Source of the DNA: Serratia liquefaciens
GTDB lineage: Bacteria; Pseudomonadota; Gammaproteobacteria; Enterobacterales; Enterobacteriaceae
Direction: 5' to 3'
DNA: 64,000 bases
Assembly (NCBI GenBank): GCA_012719855.1
Contig: JAAXZN010000061.1
Coordinates: forward strand, 1-64,000
The stretch's first letter is position 1. Every line of letters begins with the position of its first letter. Of this stretch, positions 35,062 through 45,903 are shown one piece after another. Under the pieces are notes generated by a model. It saw nothing but the letters and a program-made list of their open reading frames with translations. It made no database searches and was not told where the DNA came from. A program made the translations under genes and the position numbers.

Positions 35062-35565
35062 TTACCAATTGATGGTGACCTGCACGGTGTCGGTGTAGCT
35101 GCCGATCGGCGGAGTGGATTGCACCGGGATCATGCCATACACCGGTAGCCAGTTATCCTGACCGTTGGCGGTTTGCGATACCCCGGTCAGATTGTCCCAA
35201 ATGGTGCTGTGGGCGCTGCTGGTATACAGGTTGTAGTTCACCTGTTGGCCTGCGGCACTTTTCAGGTAACGGGCCGCGGTGTTACCGCTTTGTCCGCCGC
35301 CCAGCAGGACGTTGTAACTGGTGCCGTTGTTGCATTTGACACGAATGGCGCCCGCGTTTTGTTGGCCGGCTATGCTGACGTTGGTCGTGAGGAAATAGAC
35401 CGTACCAAAGTCCAGCGAACCAAAGCTGACATTGCCGCCCGAGTTGCTGCCTGCTTCACAGGCATTCAACAAGGTGGCGCTGACGCCGATGGTGGCGGTT
35501 TTGCTATCGGCATTCACCGCCAGGCTCAGCGTCAGCAACCCACAAACAAAAAGGGCCTGCCGCAC
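35062..35565 (-). CDS. csuA: Csu minor pilin CsuA
   Basis: 167 aa, signal peptide (about 1-19, cut near VNA) and one SCPU domain with the first Cys in ATLLNACEAG and a C-terminal YTDTVQVTINW strand. Starts 2 bases after the major pilin stop. Second gene of the operon. Confidence 0.85.
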   Translation of the reverse strand: MRQALFVCGLLTLSLAVNADSKTATIGVSATLLNACEAGSNSGGNVSFGSLDFGTVYFLTTNVSIAGQQNAGAIRVKCNNGTSYNVLLGGGQSGNTAARYLKSAAGQQVNYNLYTSSAHSTIWDNLTGVSQTANGQDNWLPVYGMIPVQSTPPIGSYTDTVQVTINW

Positions 35566-35567
35566 TG

Positions 35568-36107
35568 TTACCAGGTTACCGTCATCGTCACGGTATCGTT
35601 GTAGGTATCAGGATCTGGCGTGGTGGCTGCCGCCGGGACGCGACCATAGACAATTAATGGAACCGCTGCGCCGGTACCGGTACCGGTCAGGGCATTGGCA
35701 CCGCTTGACCATGCGGTAGCGCGGGCCTGATCCTGATAGAGGTTGTACTTGATCAACGCACCCGCCGTACTGGCCATTTGGCGCTGGTTACCGGCACCCA
35801 CGTGCAGACCGTTGTTCAACGCCACGGTGTAGGCGGTGCCTGTGGTACAGGTCAGCGACAGGGTGCCTGCACCGCCGGAACCGGTTGCGCTGGCGTCAAT
35901 AATGTTGGACAGGGAAGAGTAAGTCCCGAAGCTAATTGCGCCAAAGTCGTTGACGCTACCCGCGCTGTTTCCGCCGCCGACCACGCAACCGGCGCCGATG
36001 GTTAAGGTTACCCCCAGGTTGCCCTGAATGGTGCCTGCTGCGTTGGCTGCGCCACTTGCACACAGCAAGGTGGCTGCCGAGGTCAATGCCATCAGAATTT
36101 TCTTCAT
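35568..36107 (-). CDS. csuAB: Csu major pilin CsuA/B
   Basis: 179 aa, signal peptide (1-23, ending ANA) and one SCPU domain: LTIGAGCVVGGGNSAGSVNDFGAISFG, and C-terminal YNDTVTMTVTW. First gene of the csu operon and the most pilin-like, so the rod subunit. Low in charged residues, with many Gly, Ala and Thr, as in archaic pilins. Confidence 0.88.
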   Translation of the reverse strand: MKKILMALTSAATLLCASGAANAAGTIQGNLGVTLTIGAGCVVGGGNSAGSVNDFGAISFGTYSSLSNIIDASATGSGGAGTLSLTCTTGTAYTVALNNGLHVGAGNQRQMASTAGALIKYNLYQDQARATAWSSGANALTGTGTGAAVPLIVYGRVPAAATTPDPDTYNDTVTMTVTW

Positions 36108-36313
36108 GTCTTTTTCCTTGCTGTGTAAAGGTGAGCCCCAAAAGACGCCATCCAGAAAAGGATAAACGCATTAATTTATTTACAGTTTAATTAATAGAAT
36201 AAGAACCGGAAATTGTCTTGGTAGGGGCGCGAAAATTTTCTTTGTTTTTGAAAGAGGTCGCTATCTTCCAAAGGGCGGGGGTGATAATACCGATAGGATA
36301 AAATGATTAGAAT

Positions 36314-36375
36314 AATAATATTCGCCTGTCGGAATATTATTAGCGGTATTAACTGGCCGAGCGTTTCCCGGCCAG
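36314..36375. repeat. two inverted repeats between rsmF and csuA/B
   Basis: AATAATATTC / GAATATTATT with an 8-base loop (36314-36341), then CTGGCCG / CGGCCAG with a 9-base loop (36353-36375) just past the rsmF stop. The second could slow the rsmF transcript; the first lies in the AT-rich upstream region of csuA/B and could be a regulator site. The 288-base gap holds no gene. Confidence 0.5.
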
Positions 36376-36395
36376 CATTGCGTCAATTTCTGGAA

Positions 36396-37832
36396 TTACT
36401 GATGAAAATCCAACGCGCCATCGCGAACCAGTTCACGTGGCAGGTTGTTTTTTATCCGGCTGCCGATCCGTTTGGCGATCCCCAACGGTTGCTGCTTATA
36501 GGTCACAATGCATTCATCGGTCAGCGGCGGCACGTCCGGGTAAAGGTCGCGACCGTGGTACCACTCCTGCGCCAGTGCGGCATCCAGTTCAAAGCATTGC
36601 TTGCCGTCGGCAGCCGCCAGCGCGATGACAGCTTCGTGCTGCCAGCGGTAGCCTTTGGTGAACCGTTCGGCCAGCTTCAGCCCGATGCGGGAGAAGCGCA
36701 CTTTGTTAACCAACGCTTCCAGCTCGGCAGGGAACAGCCAAATCTCTTTATCACGTGCCCACAGGCGGCTGGTTTCATCCCAGACCAACCCGGAAGCGGC
36801 GGCGGCCTGGGCGACTTCCGCCGAGTCCTTACCGGAAAGCGGCGCGAACGGGAATTTGCCCAGCTTATAGTTTGGTTTCGCCAACGCGGGCACGGAGTGA
36901 TGTTTGCGCAGGCGGGCCACGAAGAAACCTTCGCTGTCGTAGATCTGCGGGAACACGTGCAGGAAGCCTTCGGCGGTCAGGGCTCGTTTTGCTCCTGGGA
37001 ACAGTTCACCCAATGGCTCGATACTGACCGCGTCGCCATAGGTCGTCAGCAACCCATTGACGATCTGCTGATTTTCCTGCGCGTTGAGCGTGCAGGTGGA
37101 GTAGACCATGACGCCACCCGGCGCCAGAGCATGGAAGGCGCTGTCGATCAGCTCGCGCTGAGTCTCGGCGATGGAGGCTACGCTCTCCGGCGACCAGTTG
37201 CTCATGGCGTCCGGATCTTTACGTACTACGCCTTCGCCGGAGCAGGGCGCATCCAGCAGGATGGCATCGAAGCTTTCCGGTAGTGCGGCGCCGAATACCC
37301 GCCCGTCAAAGTGGGTGAGAGCCGTGTTTTTAACGCCACAGCGGCTGATGTTGGCATGCAGCACCTTGACCCGGCTGGCGGAGTATTCATTCGCCACAAT
37401 ACCGCCCTGATTGTTCATCAAGGCCGCAATCTGAGTGGTTTTGGAGCCCGGTGCGGCGGCAACGTCCAGCACCCGACGCGGCGTTTCCCCTGCGGCGAAC
37501 AGTGCGCTGACCGGCAGCATCGAGCTGGCTTCCTGAATATAAAACAGGCCGCTCAAGTGTTCCGCCGCGCTACCCAGCCGCAGCTCCTCGTCCTTGCGTT
37601 CGATCCAAAAGCCTTCCGCACACCAGGGGACCGGCTCCAATTGCCAGTCGTAATCCTGCACCAGCGTCAAAAAGTCGGCAATGCTGATCTTCAGCGTATT
37701 GACTCGCAGGCTGCGGCGCAGCGGGCGTTGGCAGGCGGCAATAAAATCGCCCATCGACAGGTCGGCGGGCATGATGGCGCGCGTCGCGTCGAGAAAGGCG
37801 GGCGGCAAATAAACGGAGGCAGGTTTGGCCAC
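36396..37832 (-). CDS. rsmF: 16S rRNA m5C1407 methyltransferase RsmF
   Basis: 478 aa. NOL1/NOP2/Sun family: [14 protein letters not shown] motif, DAPCSGEG and YSTCTLN with the two catalytic cysteines, and a C-terminal RNA-binding region as in YebU. The frame is open well upstream, but homology begins at the GTG at 37832 ([12 protein letters not shown] next to it); this gives the E. coli length. Follows letB on the same strand. Confidence 0.93.
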   Translation of the reverse strand: MAKPASVYLPPAFLDATRAIMPADLSMGDFIAACQRPLRRSLRVNTLKISIADFLTLVQDYDWQLEPVPWCAEGFWIERKDEELRLGSAAEHLSGLFYIQEASSMLPVSALFAAGETPRRVLDVAAAPGSKTTQIAALMNNQGGIVANEYSASRVKVLHANISRCGVKNTALTHFDGRVFGAALPESFDAILLDAPCSGEGVVRKDPDAMSNWSPESVASIAETQRELIDSAFHALAPGGVMVYSTCTLNAQENQQIVNGLLTTYGDAVSIEPLGELFPGAKRALTAEGFLHVFPQIYDSEGFFVARLRKHHSVPALAKPNYKLGKFPFAPLSGKDSAEVAQAAAASGLVWDETSRLWARDKEIWLFPAELEALVNKVRFSRIGLKLAERFTKGYRWQHEAVIALAAADGKQCFELDAALAQEWYHGRDLYPDVPPLTDECIVTYKQQPLGIAKRIGSRIKNNLPRELVRDGALDFHQ

Positions 37833-37935
37833 GGGGTGAGCTCTCTGGCAGCTGTCAAAATAAGGGCGGGAGTTTACCACAAAGCTGGAAACAGTAGGGG
37901 CCCAGCATTGCTGAGCCCCTGAGAAGGCTAGAAAT

Positions 37936-40566
37936 TTACTCTTTAGGGATGGCGGTGCCCCAGTCTCTCCAGTCCTTGGGTTCCTCCGCATTCAGCATAA
38001 AGTGCTTGTGCGGTGTGGCCTTAGGCGCCAGCGGAATGCTTGGCGGGGTGGCGAAAGCAATGCCGCCGCGAATGAACTGCTGGAAGGTGCCGCTCTTGAT
38101 CACGCCGCCGGTCAGGCCGAACTGCAGGTTATAGCCGGAGGCCTGCCAGAACACGCTGTTGTTGCGAACCAGATATTGATATTTCTTGCTGATGCGCAGC
38201 GCCACGTGGATGCGATCGGACATGGCCCCCAGGTAGAAACCGGTGACGGTGCCCACTTCCACGCCGCGGAACAGCACCGGGGTACCAATCTGCAGCGAGC
38301 CAGTTTCGGCCGCGTCAAGGATCACGCTCAGACCGTCCAGATAGCGCGAGTCGGTGATGCTGGCTTCCTGCAGCTCAAAACTGCGCAGTTCACGGCCGCG
38401 ACCGGGTTCTACGTTGATATAAGGCTGCAACAGGGTGTCGAGGTTGCTGACCCCGGCGGCGGAAATCTCCGGTGAGACAATCGAGAACCGACTGCCCAGG
38501 CGCGCGAAGGTCTGGACATATTCCGGATACAACACCGCCTTGGCCAACACTTCATTTCGCTCTGGCGCCAGCTTCAACGAATCCACCTGACCGATATCGA
38601 TACCGAGATAGCGCAGCGGCATACCCGGCGACAGTTTGCTGGCGTCGTAGGTTTTCAGGATGATCTGGCTACCTACTGCACGGGCCGCGGTTTCCGTGGC
38701 GTACAGCACGCGTTTGGCGCCTTTGTCGAGCGTCACACCCTGCAGGTTGTCGAAGCTGATGGCGCCTTTCAACGCGCGGTTAAGCGGGGATGCCTGAACC
38801 GTCAGGCCGTTACCGTTCAACTGCACTTTGGCCCCGCCTTCGGCCCAGAAGATACTTTCGCTGGTCAGCAGCTTGCGGTATTCCGGGCTGATGTAGACAT
38901 CGACCTCAAACTCGTTGGCTTTCGGCCGCACGTTAACAATTTCACCCACCTGGAATTTACGGTACAGCACCACCGATCCGGCCTGTACGTCCGGCAGGCT
39001 AACGGCGTTCAGCGTCAGGGTAGGGGTTGGGTTGTTGCCGACGATGCCGGCTTCGGCTTTTTCGCTGTTGCCATACAGTGGGTACTGGCCGACAGGATCG
39101 CCTTTGCTGCCGGGAATGATGCGCACGCCGCCGTCCAGCCATTCCTGTGCGCTGGCACCCAGCACTTCCATGCCATCCAGCCCCAGCTTGACGTCGACGC
39201 GGCTGTTGACCACGAACTTGCTGTCTTTATGCAGCAGGCGGCGATATTGGGCTTCGACGGCGGCGGTGAACACCACGCCGCTGTCGGTCAATGCGCGGCT
39301 CATTATCTGGCCGACCTTGACGCCGTGAACCACCAAGGGTTGGCCGACGTCGATGCCGTAGCTTTGCGGCGCGTTAAGCGTTACGGTCAGCACGCCCGGC
39401 TGTTGCAGCAGGGTTTCGCTGCTGTCCAGCACGTTGAAATGCTGCTGTGGCTCGCCTTCGCCCGGCACCAGCTCCAGCGTATTGCCGGTCAGTAACTGGC
39501 TGAGTTTAGCGTCGTTCAGGCTCAGACGCGGGCTGCGCATGACGATCCGCGTACCGCTGCGCATTAAATCCACCACCGACGGATCGATAGTCAGCTCGCC
39601 GGTGACCTTGCTGTCTTGTTCCAGCGTCAGCTTGGTCAGGGTTCCCACCTGCAGTCCCTGGTAAATCAGCGGCGTGTGATTTTCACTCAGGCTATTACCG
39701 CTAGGCAGATCGAGCGTAATATTTACGCCGCGCTGGCTGTGCGCCAGATCCGGGTACAGGGTATAGCTTTGATCGGCCTTGGCCTGCTGGCCGTCGAGCG
39801 GGGAATCAAAGGCGATAGCGCCGTTGACCAGCGCGGGCAGGCTTTCCATCTGCACCGAGGCGCCCGACAGGCTGAAATCGCCCTTAAAGCCCGAGACGTT
39901 CCAAAAACGGCTGCTGCTCTTCACCAGATTGGCAAAGCGGCGATCGATCAGCACATCAATAGTGACGCCTTTATTCCCTTCGGAGATGGTGTAGTCATAC
40001 ACTTTACCGACCGGAATTTTACGGTAATAGACCAGCGAGCCGCTGTTGAGCGAACCCAGATCGTCGGCGTGCAGGTGAATCATCAGCTCGCCGGTGTTCA
40101 ATCGGTATTTGGGCTGGGTATCGAGGGCGGTGAAGTGGGTTTGCGGCTGCCCGCTGCCCGGCATCATGCCTATATAGTTACCACCGACCAGAGCATCGAG
40201 GCCGGATACGCCCGCCAATGAGGCTTTTGGCGTGACCAGCCAAAACTGGGTGCCGTCGCGCAGCGAGTCTTCCAAATCGCTCTTGATGCTGGCTTCGACC
40301 ACGATGCTGCGCAGATCCTTGCTCAGGCTGATGCTTTGTACGGTGCCGACCTCTACCCCTTGATAGCGCACCGGGGTACGGCCGGCGACGATGCCTGCCG
40401 CAGACTGAAAATCAATAGTCACCGTGGTGCCGCGTTCCTGGAAATTGCTATAGACCAGCCACCCCGCAATCAGCAGGGCTATAAATGGCAGTAACCAGAA
40501 TGGCGAAATGCGGCGCTTGTTTTTGACCCGCGCTTCAGTCGGTGTATTCGGCGTTTCCTGTTGCAT
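37936..40566 (-). CDS. letB: MCE-domain lipid transport tunnel LetB (YebT)
   Basis: 876 aa. One N-terminal membrane helix (about 20-42, [20 protein letters not shown]) and seven MCE domains, the first at about 45-130 ([28 protein letters not shown]). Hexamers of LetB span the periplasm and carry lipids between the membranes. Very close to E. coli YebT throughout. ATG 40566 with GGGA 6 bases upstream is preferred over 40572. Overlaps the letA end by 32 bases. Confidence 0.95.
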   Translation of the reverse strand: MQQETPNTPTEARVKNKRRISPFWLLPFIALLIAGWLVYSNFQERGTTVTIDFQSAAGIVAGRTPVRYQGVEVGTVQSISLSKDLRSIVVEASIKSDLEDSLRDGTQFWLVTPKASLAGVSGLDALVGGNYIGMMPGSGQPQTHFTALDTQPKYRLNTGELMIHLHADDLGSLNSGSLVYYRKIPVGKVYDYTISEGNKGVTIDVLIDRRFANLVKSSSRFWNVSGFKGDFSLSGASVQMESLPALVNGAIAFDSPLDGQQAKADQSYTLYPDLAHSQRGVNITLDLPSGNSLSENHTPLIYQGLQVGTLTKLTLEQDSKVTGELTIDPSVVDLMRSGTRIVMRSPRLSLNDAKLSQLLTGNTLELVPGEGEPQQHFNVLDSSETLLQQPGVLTVTLNAPQSYGIDVGQPLVVHGVKVGQIMSRALTDSGVVFTAAVEAQYRRLLHKDSKFVVNSRVDVKLGLDGMEVLGASAQEWLDGGVRIIPGSKGDPVGQYPLYGNSEKAEAGIVGNNPTPTLTLNAVSLPDVQAGSVVLYRKFQVGEIVNVRPKANEFEVDVYISPEYRKLLTSESIFWAEGGAKVQLNGNGLTVQASPLNRALKGAISFDNLQGVTLDKGAKRVLYATETAARAVGSQIILKTYDASKLSPGMPLRYLGIDIGQVDSLKLAPERNEVLAKAVLYPEYVQTFARLGSRFSIVSPEISAAGVSNLDTLLQPYINVEPGRGRELRSFELQEASITDSRYLDGLSVILDAAETGSLQIGTPVLFRGVEVGTVTGFYLGAMSDRIHVALRISKKYQYLVRNNSVFWQASGYNLQFGLTGGVIKSGTFQQFIRGGIAFATPPSIPLAPKATPHKHFMLNAEEPKDWRDWGTAIPKE

Positions 40567-41785
40567 GTGCATCCCAAATCAATCGGCTATCCAGCCACTC
40601 TACGGCAAGAATAGTTAAAATAACCGCAGACCCAAAGTAAAAGGCTGCCGGTCCCATAGTAAAAGATAACAACTGGTCGCGGTTCACCAGCGACATCATC
40701 AGTGCAATAACGAATAAATCGAGCATCGACCAGCGGCCGATCCAGGTCACCAGCCGCAGCAGGCGGATCCGCGTTTTCAGGCTGTGCGAGGTCTTGAAGT
40801 GAATGCTGAACAGCAAGGTGATCAGCACAATGACCTTGGTAAAGGGCACCAGCACGCTGGCGATAAAGACGATGGCGGCGATAGGCGCATTGCCGGAGGT
40901 TGCAAGCGAGACCACCCCAGAGAAGATGGTGTCTTCCATCCGCGCGCCGTTGGCGTAAATAATCGATATCGGCAGCAGGTTGGCCGGGATCAGCAAAATC
41001 ATCGCCGCAATCAGCGCCGCCCAGGTTTTTTGCAGGCTGTAGGGCTGGCGGTGGCACATGGGCACATGGCAACGCGGGCAGCGTCCGCGCTCGTCGGGGT
41101 AACCGGTGAAGTGGCACGACAGGCAGATGTGCAACGCCGTCGGCGGGCCTTCCGGCTGCTCTTGCGGGTAATAGCGTTCCCACAGCTGTTCCAGGTTAAC
41201 GTGGATCAGCGTCAGGATGCTGAGCAGGGTGAGCGACAGGTAGGCTATCAATGCGCTGCCGGCCTGGATATCGGCGTACTCTTTGACCTTGATGGTCGCC
41301 ACGGCCATGCCAATCAGATAAATATCGAGCATGACCCACTCTTTTAGCCGTTCCAGCATCAGCAGCACCGGGCGCAGGTTCATGCCCAGCGCATGGCCGA
41401 AACGCAGGTACAAAATCGACAGCGCCAACGTCAGTGGAGCACCAATGGTGCAGAACGCCACCATGCTGGCGGTGATAGGATCGCCCTGGCGGCTCATCTG
41501 CCAGATGCCCTCGAGCAGGCTGGCGTCGATGCGAACCCCCAGCAAACGGATGCTGATCAGTGGTTCGCTGAAGGCAAAGGGCATCAGCAGCAGCATGGTC
41601 ACCGCCATGGCGGTCAGGCGGGTCATCGACCAGTCGCGTCCGCTGACCACCTTGGCATCACAACGCGGGCAGTAGGCCGCCTGTTTGGCGCTCAGCGGTG
41701 GCAGTACAAACAGCAGGTCGCATTCGCAACAGCGCTGGTGGCGTGCTTTGGAAAGTGGGCCGGTGATCGCGTGTATTTTCATCAT
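40535..41785 (-). CDS. letA: lipid transport membrane partner LetA (YebS)
   Basis: 416 aa, PqiA family. Two zinc-ribbon segments (CCECDLLF...CPRC near residue 20-45, and [19 protein letters not shown] mid-protein), each followed by a set of four membrane helices. Works with LetB in the inner membrane to load or unload lipids. The frame is open for 58 codons upstream, but homology starts at the tandem ATGs 41785/41782. First gene of letA-letB-rsmF. Confidence 0.93.
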   Translation of the reverse strand: MMKIHAITGPLSKARHQRCCECDLLFVLPPLSAKQAAYCPRCDAKVVSGRDWSMTRLTAMAVTMLLLMPFAFSEPLISIRLLGVRIDASLLEGIWQMSRQGDPITASMVAFCTIGAPLTLALSILYLRFGHALGMNLRPVLLMLERLKEWVMLDIYLIGMAVATIKVKEYADIQAGSALIAYLSLTLLSILTLIHVNLEQLWERYYPQEQPEGPPTALHICLSCHFTGYPDERGRCPRCHVPMCHRQPYSLQKTWAALIAAMILLIPANLLPISIIYANGARMEDTIFSGVVSLATSGNAPIAAIVFIASVLVPFTKVIVLITLLFSIHFKTSHSLKTRIRLLRLVTWIGRWSMLDLFVIALMMSLVNRDQLLSFTMGPAAFYFGSAVILTILAVEWLDSRLIWDAHATGNAEYTD

Positions 41786-42027
41786 GACAAAAGCTGCCCT
41801 AAAGCTCGCCGCAACTGTTAGCGTAGCTGAAAAATAAATCTGTCCGTGCCTTATAAGGTCAGGCGCCGGGCGGCAAAACAGGGTTTCTGACCGGCAAACA
41901 TACCTTGCCCGGTAGGGTTTTGTGAAGCAACAGATGATTAACCTTGTGGCTATAGGCATTTAATGCTTATTTTATAGGGCTTAAGACTTGGGCTTCTGGC
42001 CATCTTCACGGTATTAATGGTTAACAC

Positions 42028-42525
42028 ATGACAAAAGAACAATTCTACGCGGAATTAAAACGTGATCTGTGCGCGCTGCTTGACGGAGAAACCAACTTTA
42101 TCGCCGCGTTGTCCAACGCCAGTGCGTTGATCAACGAGCGTCTCGACGACGTCAACTGGGCCGGTTTCTACCTGATGGAAGGCACCCAATTGGTGCTCGG
42201 GCCGTTTCAGGGGAAAATCGCCTGCGTGCGCATTCCGGTAGGCAAGGGCGTGTGCGGTACCGCGGTGGCGGAAAACCGCGTGCAGCGCGTTGGCGATGTC
42301 CACGCGTTCCCGGGTCATATCGCCTGTGACGCGGCCAGTAATGCAGAAATTGTGCTGCCGCTGAACGTAGGCGGTCAGATTATCGGCGTTCTCGATATCG
42401 ACAGCACAGTTTATCAACGTTTCGACGAACAGGACGAAAGGGGCCTGGAAGCAGTGGTGGCGGGGCTTTGTGCGCAGCTGGAACAGTGTGATAGTGCGAA
42501 ATATGTCACTGTGGCAGCAAGTTGA
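42028..42525 (+). CDS. msrC: free methionine-(R)-sulfoxide reductase MsrC
   Basis: 165 aa, single GAF domain. The three active-site cysteines are all present: Cys66 (KIACVR), Cys76 (GKGVCGTA) and Cys100 (GHIACDAASNAEI). Reduces free Met-R-sulfoxide with thioredoxin. Divergent from letA, upstream of proQ. Confidence 0.95.
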   Translation: MTKEQFYAELKRDLCALLDGETNFIAALSNASALINERLDDVNWAGFYLMEGTQLVLGPFQGKIACVRIPVGKGVCGTAVAENRVQRVGDVHAFPGHIACDAASNAEIVLPLNVGGQIIGVLDIDSTVYQRFDEQDERGLEAVVAGLCAQLEQCDSAKYVTVAAS

Positions 42526-42620
42526 TCTACGGTTAACGTGGCATTTACCGATGGCGTCATTATAATGACGCCTGTTCATGCCTGCGCTGGTTGGCAAACC
42601 CGTTGTAATCAGGAAATTTC

Positions 42621-43331
42621 ATGGAAAATCAACCTAAGTTGAACTCTAGTAAAGAAGTCATTGCTTTTCTTGCCGAGCGTTTTCCGCTCTGCTTTAGCGC
42701 CGAGGGCGAAGCTCGCCCGTTGAAAATCGGTATTTTTCAGGATCTGGTCGAGCGTGTTCAAGGGGAAGAGAATCTCAGCAAAACGCAATTGCGTTCTGCC
42801 CTGCGCCTGTACACCTCTAGCTGGCGTTACCTGTACGGCGTCAAAGTTGGCGCACAGCGCGTCGATTTAGACGGCAACCCGTGCGGTGAACTCGAACAGC
42901 AGCATGTCGATCATGCCCGCCAACAGCTTGAAGAAGCGAAAGCGCGCGTTCAGGCACAGCGTGCCGAACAAAACGCCAAAAAACGTGAAGCTGCCGGCGA
43001 ATCAGCCGATGCACAACCGCGTCGTCCACGTCCAGCCGGTAAAAAACCTGCTGCACGTCGCGAAGGCGGAGCCGCACCGGAGAACCGCCAGCCCCGCCCA
43101 CAACCTCGCCCACAGCCCGCTCGCCAACCTCGTGAAGTCAAAGAGGAAAGCCAGCAGCGCCATGTGCCAGTCACGGATATCTCTAAACTGCAAATTGGCC
43201 AAGAAATCAAAGTCAGAGCAGGCAAGAGCGCGATGGATGCTACCGTACTCGAAATCGCTAAAGATGGCGTACGTGTGCAGCTCTCTTCCGGTCTGGCGAT
43301 GATTGTGCGCGCAGAACACTTGCAGTTCTGA
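42621..43331 (+). CDS. proQ: RNA chaperone ProQ
   Basis: 236 aa. N-terminal FinO/ProQ RNA-binding domain (about 1-120, with [22 protein letters not shown]), a basic, Pro/Arg/Gln-rich linker (about 125-180), and a Tudor-like C-terminal domain ([31 protein letters not shown]). Global sRNA-binding protein. Its stop is 19 bases before prc, so the two are probably co-transcribed as in E. coli. Confidence 0.96.
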   Translation: MENQPKLNSSKEVIAFLAERFPLCFSAEGEARPLKIGIFQDLVERVQGEENLSKTQLRSALRLYTSSWRYLYGVKVGAQRVDLDGNPCGELEQQHVDHARQQLEEAKARVQAQRAEQNAKKREAAGESADAQPRRPRPAGKKPAARREGGAAPENRQPRPQPRPQPARQPREVKEESQQRHVPVTDISKLQIGQEIKVRAGKSAMDATVLEIAKDGVRVQLSSGLAMIVRAEHLQF

Positions 43332-43350
43332 TACGGAGGCCAACCAAGGC

Positions 43351-45387
43351 ATGAACAAATTTGTCAGATTAACAGCAGTCGCGGGTCTGTTGTGGGCGGG
43401 CGTCAGTTACGGAGCGGACACAGCCAACATCCGCATCGATCAACTGCCCCTGCTTAAGCAGGAACCGCAACATGCAACGGTGAGTGAGCGCGTAACTTCG
43501 CGCTTCACTCGCTCTCATTACCGCCAGTTTGCCCTCGATGCGGACTTTTCAGGCAAGATCTTCGATCGTTACCTGAATATGCTGGACTACAACCATAACG
43601 TGTTGCTGGCCTCCGACGTGGCGCAATTCGCCGACAAGCGCAACCAGCTTGGCGAAGAGCTGAAAAGCGGTAAGCTGGATACGCCATACGCGCTGTACAA
43701 TCTGGCCCAAAAACGCCGTTTTGAGCGTTACACCTATGCCTTGTCGCTGCTGGAAAAGCCAATGAGCTTCACCGGCAACGACACTATCGATCTCGCCCGC
43801 AGCAAAGCGCCGTGGCCGAAAGACAAGGCCGAACTGGACAGCCTGTGGGATGCCAAAGTCAAATATGACGAGCTGAACCTCAAGCTGACCGGCAAGACCG
43901 ATAAAGAAATTCGCGAAACGCTGACCAAACGCTACCAGTTCGCTATCAAGCGCCTGACGCAAAGCAACAGCGAAGACGTATTCCAACTGGCGATGAATGC
44001 CTTTGCGCATGAAATCGACCCGCACACCAATTACCTGTCCCCGCGCAATACCGAACAGTTCAACACCGAAATGAGCCTGTCGCTGGAAGGCATCGGTGCG
44101 GTGTTGCAGATGGATGACGATTACACCCTGATCAACTCCATGGTGCCGGGCGGCCCGGCGGCGAAGAGCAAGGCGATCACCGTGGGTGACCGCATTGTCG
44201 GCGTTGGCCAGGCAGGCAAACCTATGGTTGATGTCATCGGCTGGCGTCTGGACGATGTGGTTTCGCTGATCAAAGGGCCGAAGGGCAGCAAGGTGCGCCT
44301 GGATATCCTGCCTGCGGGCAAGGGCACCAAAACCCGTGTGGTGACGCTGACCCGCGAGCGCATTCGTCTGGAAGATCGCGCGGTGAAAATGACCATCAAG
44401 ACCGTCGGCAAAGAGAAAGTCGCGGTGATGGACATTCCCGGCTTCTACGTTGGTCTGACCGACGATGTGAAAGTTCAGTTGCAGAAGATGGCCAAGCAGA
44501 ACGTCAAAAGCCTGATCATCGACCTGCGTACCAACGGCGGCGGCGCGCTGACCGAAGCGGTGTCGCTGTCCGGTCTGTTCATTCCGAGCGGCCCGGTGGT
44601 GCAGGTGCGTGACAACAACGGCAAAGTGCGTGAAGACGCGGACACCGACGGCGTGACCTACTACAAAGGGCCGCTGGTGGTGCTGGTTGACCGCTTCAGC
44701 GCCTCGGCTTCCGAGATCTTTGCTGCCGCGATGCAGGACTACGGCCGCGCGCTGATCGTCGGTGAACCGACCTTCGGTAAAGGGACCGTGCAGCAGTACC
44801 GCTCGCTGAACCGCATTTACGATCAGATGCTGCGTCCGGAATGGCCGGCGTTGGGCTCGGTGCAATACACCATTCAGAAGTTCTACCGCGTGAATGGCGG
44901 CAGTACCCAGCGTAAAGGCGTAACCCCGGATATTCTGATGCCGAGCGGCATTGATCCGGCGGAAACCGGTGAAGCCTTTGAAGATAACGCGATGCCGTGG
45001 GACAGCATCAACGCGGCGACCTACACCAAAACCGGCGATCTGAAGCCTTTCGATCCTGAATTGCTGAAAGATCACGAGCAGCGTATCGCCAAGGATCCTG
45101 AGTTCCAGTACATCGCGCAGGATATCGCGCATTACAAGGCGCTGAAGGACAAGCGCAACATCGTTTCACTCAATCTTGCCCAGCGCGAGAAAGAGAACCA
45201 CGATGATGACGCTACCCGTCTGCAGCGCATTAATGACCGCCTGCAGCGCGCCGGCAAAAAGCCGTTGAAGAAGCTGGAGGATTTGCCGAAGGATTACCAG
45301 GAGCCCGACCCATACCTGGATGAAACCGTGCATATCGCTCTGGATCTGGCGCACCTTGAACAGGCGCAGCCAGCGGCGGCGAAGTAA
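43351..45387 (+). CDS. prc: periplasmic tail-specific protease Prc
   Basis: 678 aa. Signal peptide (about 1-22), N-terminal helical region, a PDZ domain (about 230-320, LSLEGIGAVLQMDDDYTLINSMVPGGPAAKS), then the S41 protease core with the catalytic Ser452 (FSASASE) and Lys477 (FGKGTVQ), spaced 25 as in E. coli Prc. Cleaves C-terminal tails including penicillin-binding protein 3 and MepS with NlpI. ATG 43351 begins the signal peptide; a start at 43303 would lie inside proQ. Confidence 0.97.
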   Translation: MNKFVRLTAVAGLLWAGVSYGADTANIRIDQLPLLKQEPQHATVSERVTSRFTRSHYRQFALDADFSGKIFDRYLNMLDYNHNVLLASDVAQFADKRNQLGEELKSGKLDTPYALYNLAQKRRFERYTYALSLLEKPMSFTGNDTIDLARSKAPWPKDKAELDSLWDAKVKYDELNLKLTGKTDKEIRETLTKRYQFAIKRLTQSNSEDVFQLAMNAFAHEIDPHTNYLSPRNTEQFNTEMSLSLEGIGAVLQMDDDYTLINSMVPGGPAAKSKAITVGDRIVGVGQAGKPMVDVIGWRLDDVVSLIKGPKGSKVRLDILPAGKGTKTRVVTLTRERIRLEDRAVKMTIKTVGKEKVAVMDIPGFYVGLTDDVKVQLQKMAKQNVKSLIIDLRTNGGGALTEAVSLSGLFIPSGPVVQVRDNNGKVREDADTDGVTYYKGPLVVLVDRFSASASEIFAAAMQDYGRALIVGEPTFGKGTVQQYRSLNRIYDQMLRPEWPALGSVQYTIQKFYRVNGGSTQRKGVTPDILMPSGIDPAETGEAFEDNAMPWDSINAATYTKTGDLKPFDPELLKDHEQRIAKDPEFQYIAQDIAHYKALKDKRNIVSLNLAQREKENHDDDATRLQRINDRLQRAGKKPLKKLEDLPKDYQEPDPYLDETVHIALDLAHLEQAQPAAAK

Positions 45388-45411
45388 CGTCGGCGAGCAT
45401 CAAAAAAGGAA

Positions 45412-45436
45412 AACGCACCTTCGGGTGCGTTTTTTT
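45412..45436 (+). terminator. intrinsic terminator after prc
   Basis: AACGCACC-TTCG-GGTGCGTT stem with a stable UUCG tetraloop, followed by a T-run. Confidence 0.93.
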
Positions 45437-45486
45437 ATGGGGGCGGCCAGGGCCCAAGTCGAAATTAAACGTTTTGTGAGGTCACG

Positions 45487-45870
45487 ATGAGCGACTTGAG
45501 CCCGCCAATGCGCGCCGTACTCCGCTTTGAAGCCGTGCTGGTGTTGATACTGTCCGTGGTGATATACCACGGACAACACTACAGTTGGGGGCTGTTTGCC
45601 GCCTGTATCCTGATCCCCGACATCTCTTTTCTGGCCTATGCATTGGGTAAAAAAGCGGGGGCCATCGGCTATAACATTGCCCACTCTTATATTGGACCGG
45701 CGTTGTGCGGCCTGGTATTTGCAGGAACCCAACAGCCACACTGGTTGATGGCGGCGTTGACTTGGGGCGCGCATATCGGCTTTGACCGCGCCTTGGGTTA
45801 CGGACTGAAATACGTTAGCGGCTTTGCCGATACCCATCTGGGCAGGCTGGGACGTAAACCACAGCGTTGA
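45487..45870 (+). CDS. DUF4260 membrane protein
   Basis: 127 aa, about four membrane helices. DUF4260 features: FEAVLVLILSVVIY, then ILIPDISFLAYALGKKAGAIGYNIAHSYIGP, and AHIGFDRALGYGLKY. No known function. Monocistronic between the prc terminator and a hairpin shared with the convergent metallophore operon. Confidence 0.82.
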   Translation: MSDLSPPMRAVLRFEAVLVLILSVVIYHGQHYSWGLFAACILIPDISFLAYALGKKAGAIGYNIAHSYIGPALCGLVFAGTQQPHWLMAALTWGAHIGFDRALGYGLKYVSGFADTHLGRLGRKPQR

Positions 45871-45903
45871 AACACCGGCCCCACGAAGTGTGAGGCCGGT
45901 GTT
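45871..45903. terminator. hairpin between the convergent DUF4260 and EamA genes
   Basis: AACACCGGCC / GGCCGGTGTT with a 13-base loop, beginning right after the DUF4260 stop and touching the EamA stop. It lacks a T-run, but its position suits a bidirectional terminator. Confidence 0.55.

Noticed and set aside
36303-37283. Long plus-strand frame opposite rsmF
   Set aside because: Shadow of rsmF; its translation shows no family features.
37936-41785. Calling the pair pqiA-pqiB
   Set aside because: Seven MCE domains and close similarity to YebS/YebT, next to rsmF, fit LetA/LetB; PqiB has three MCE domains.
43549-45132. A 527-codon frame antisense to prc
   Set aside because: It lies wholly opposite a strongly conserved gene, has no ribosome site or recognisable domains, and follows from the GC-rich codon pattern of prc.
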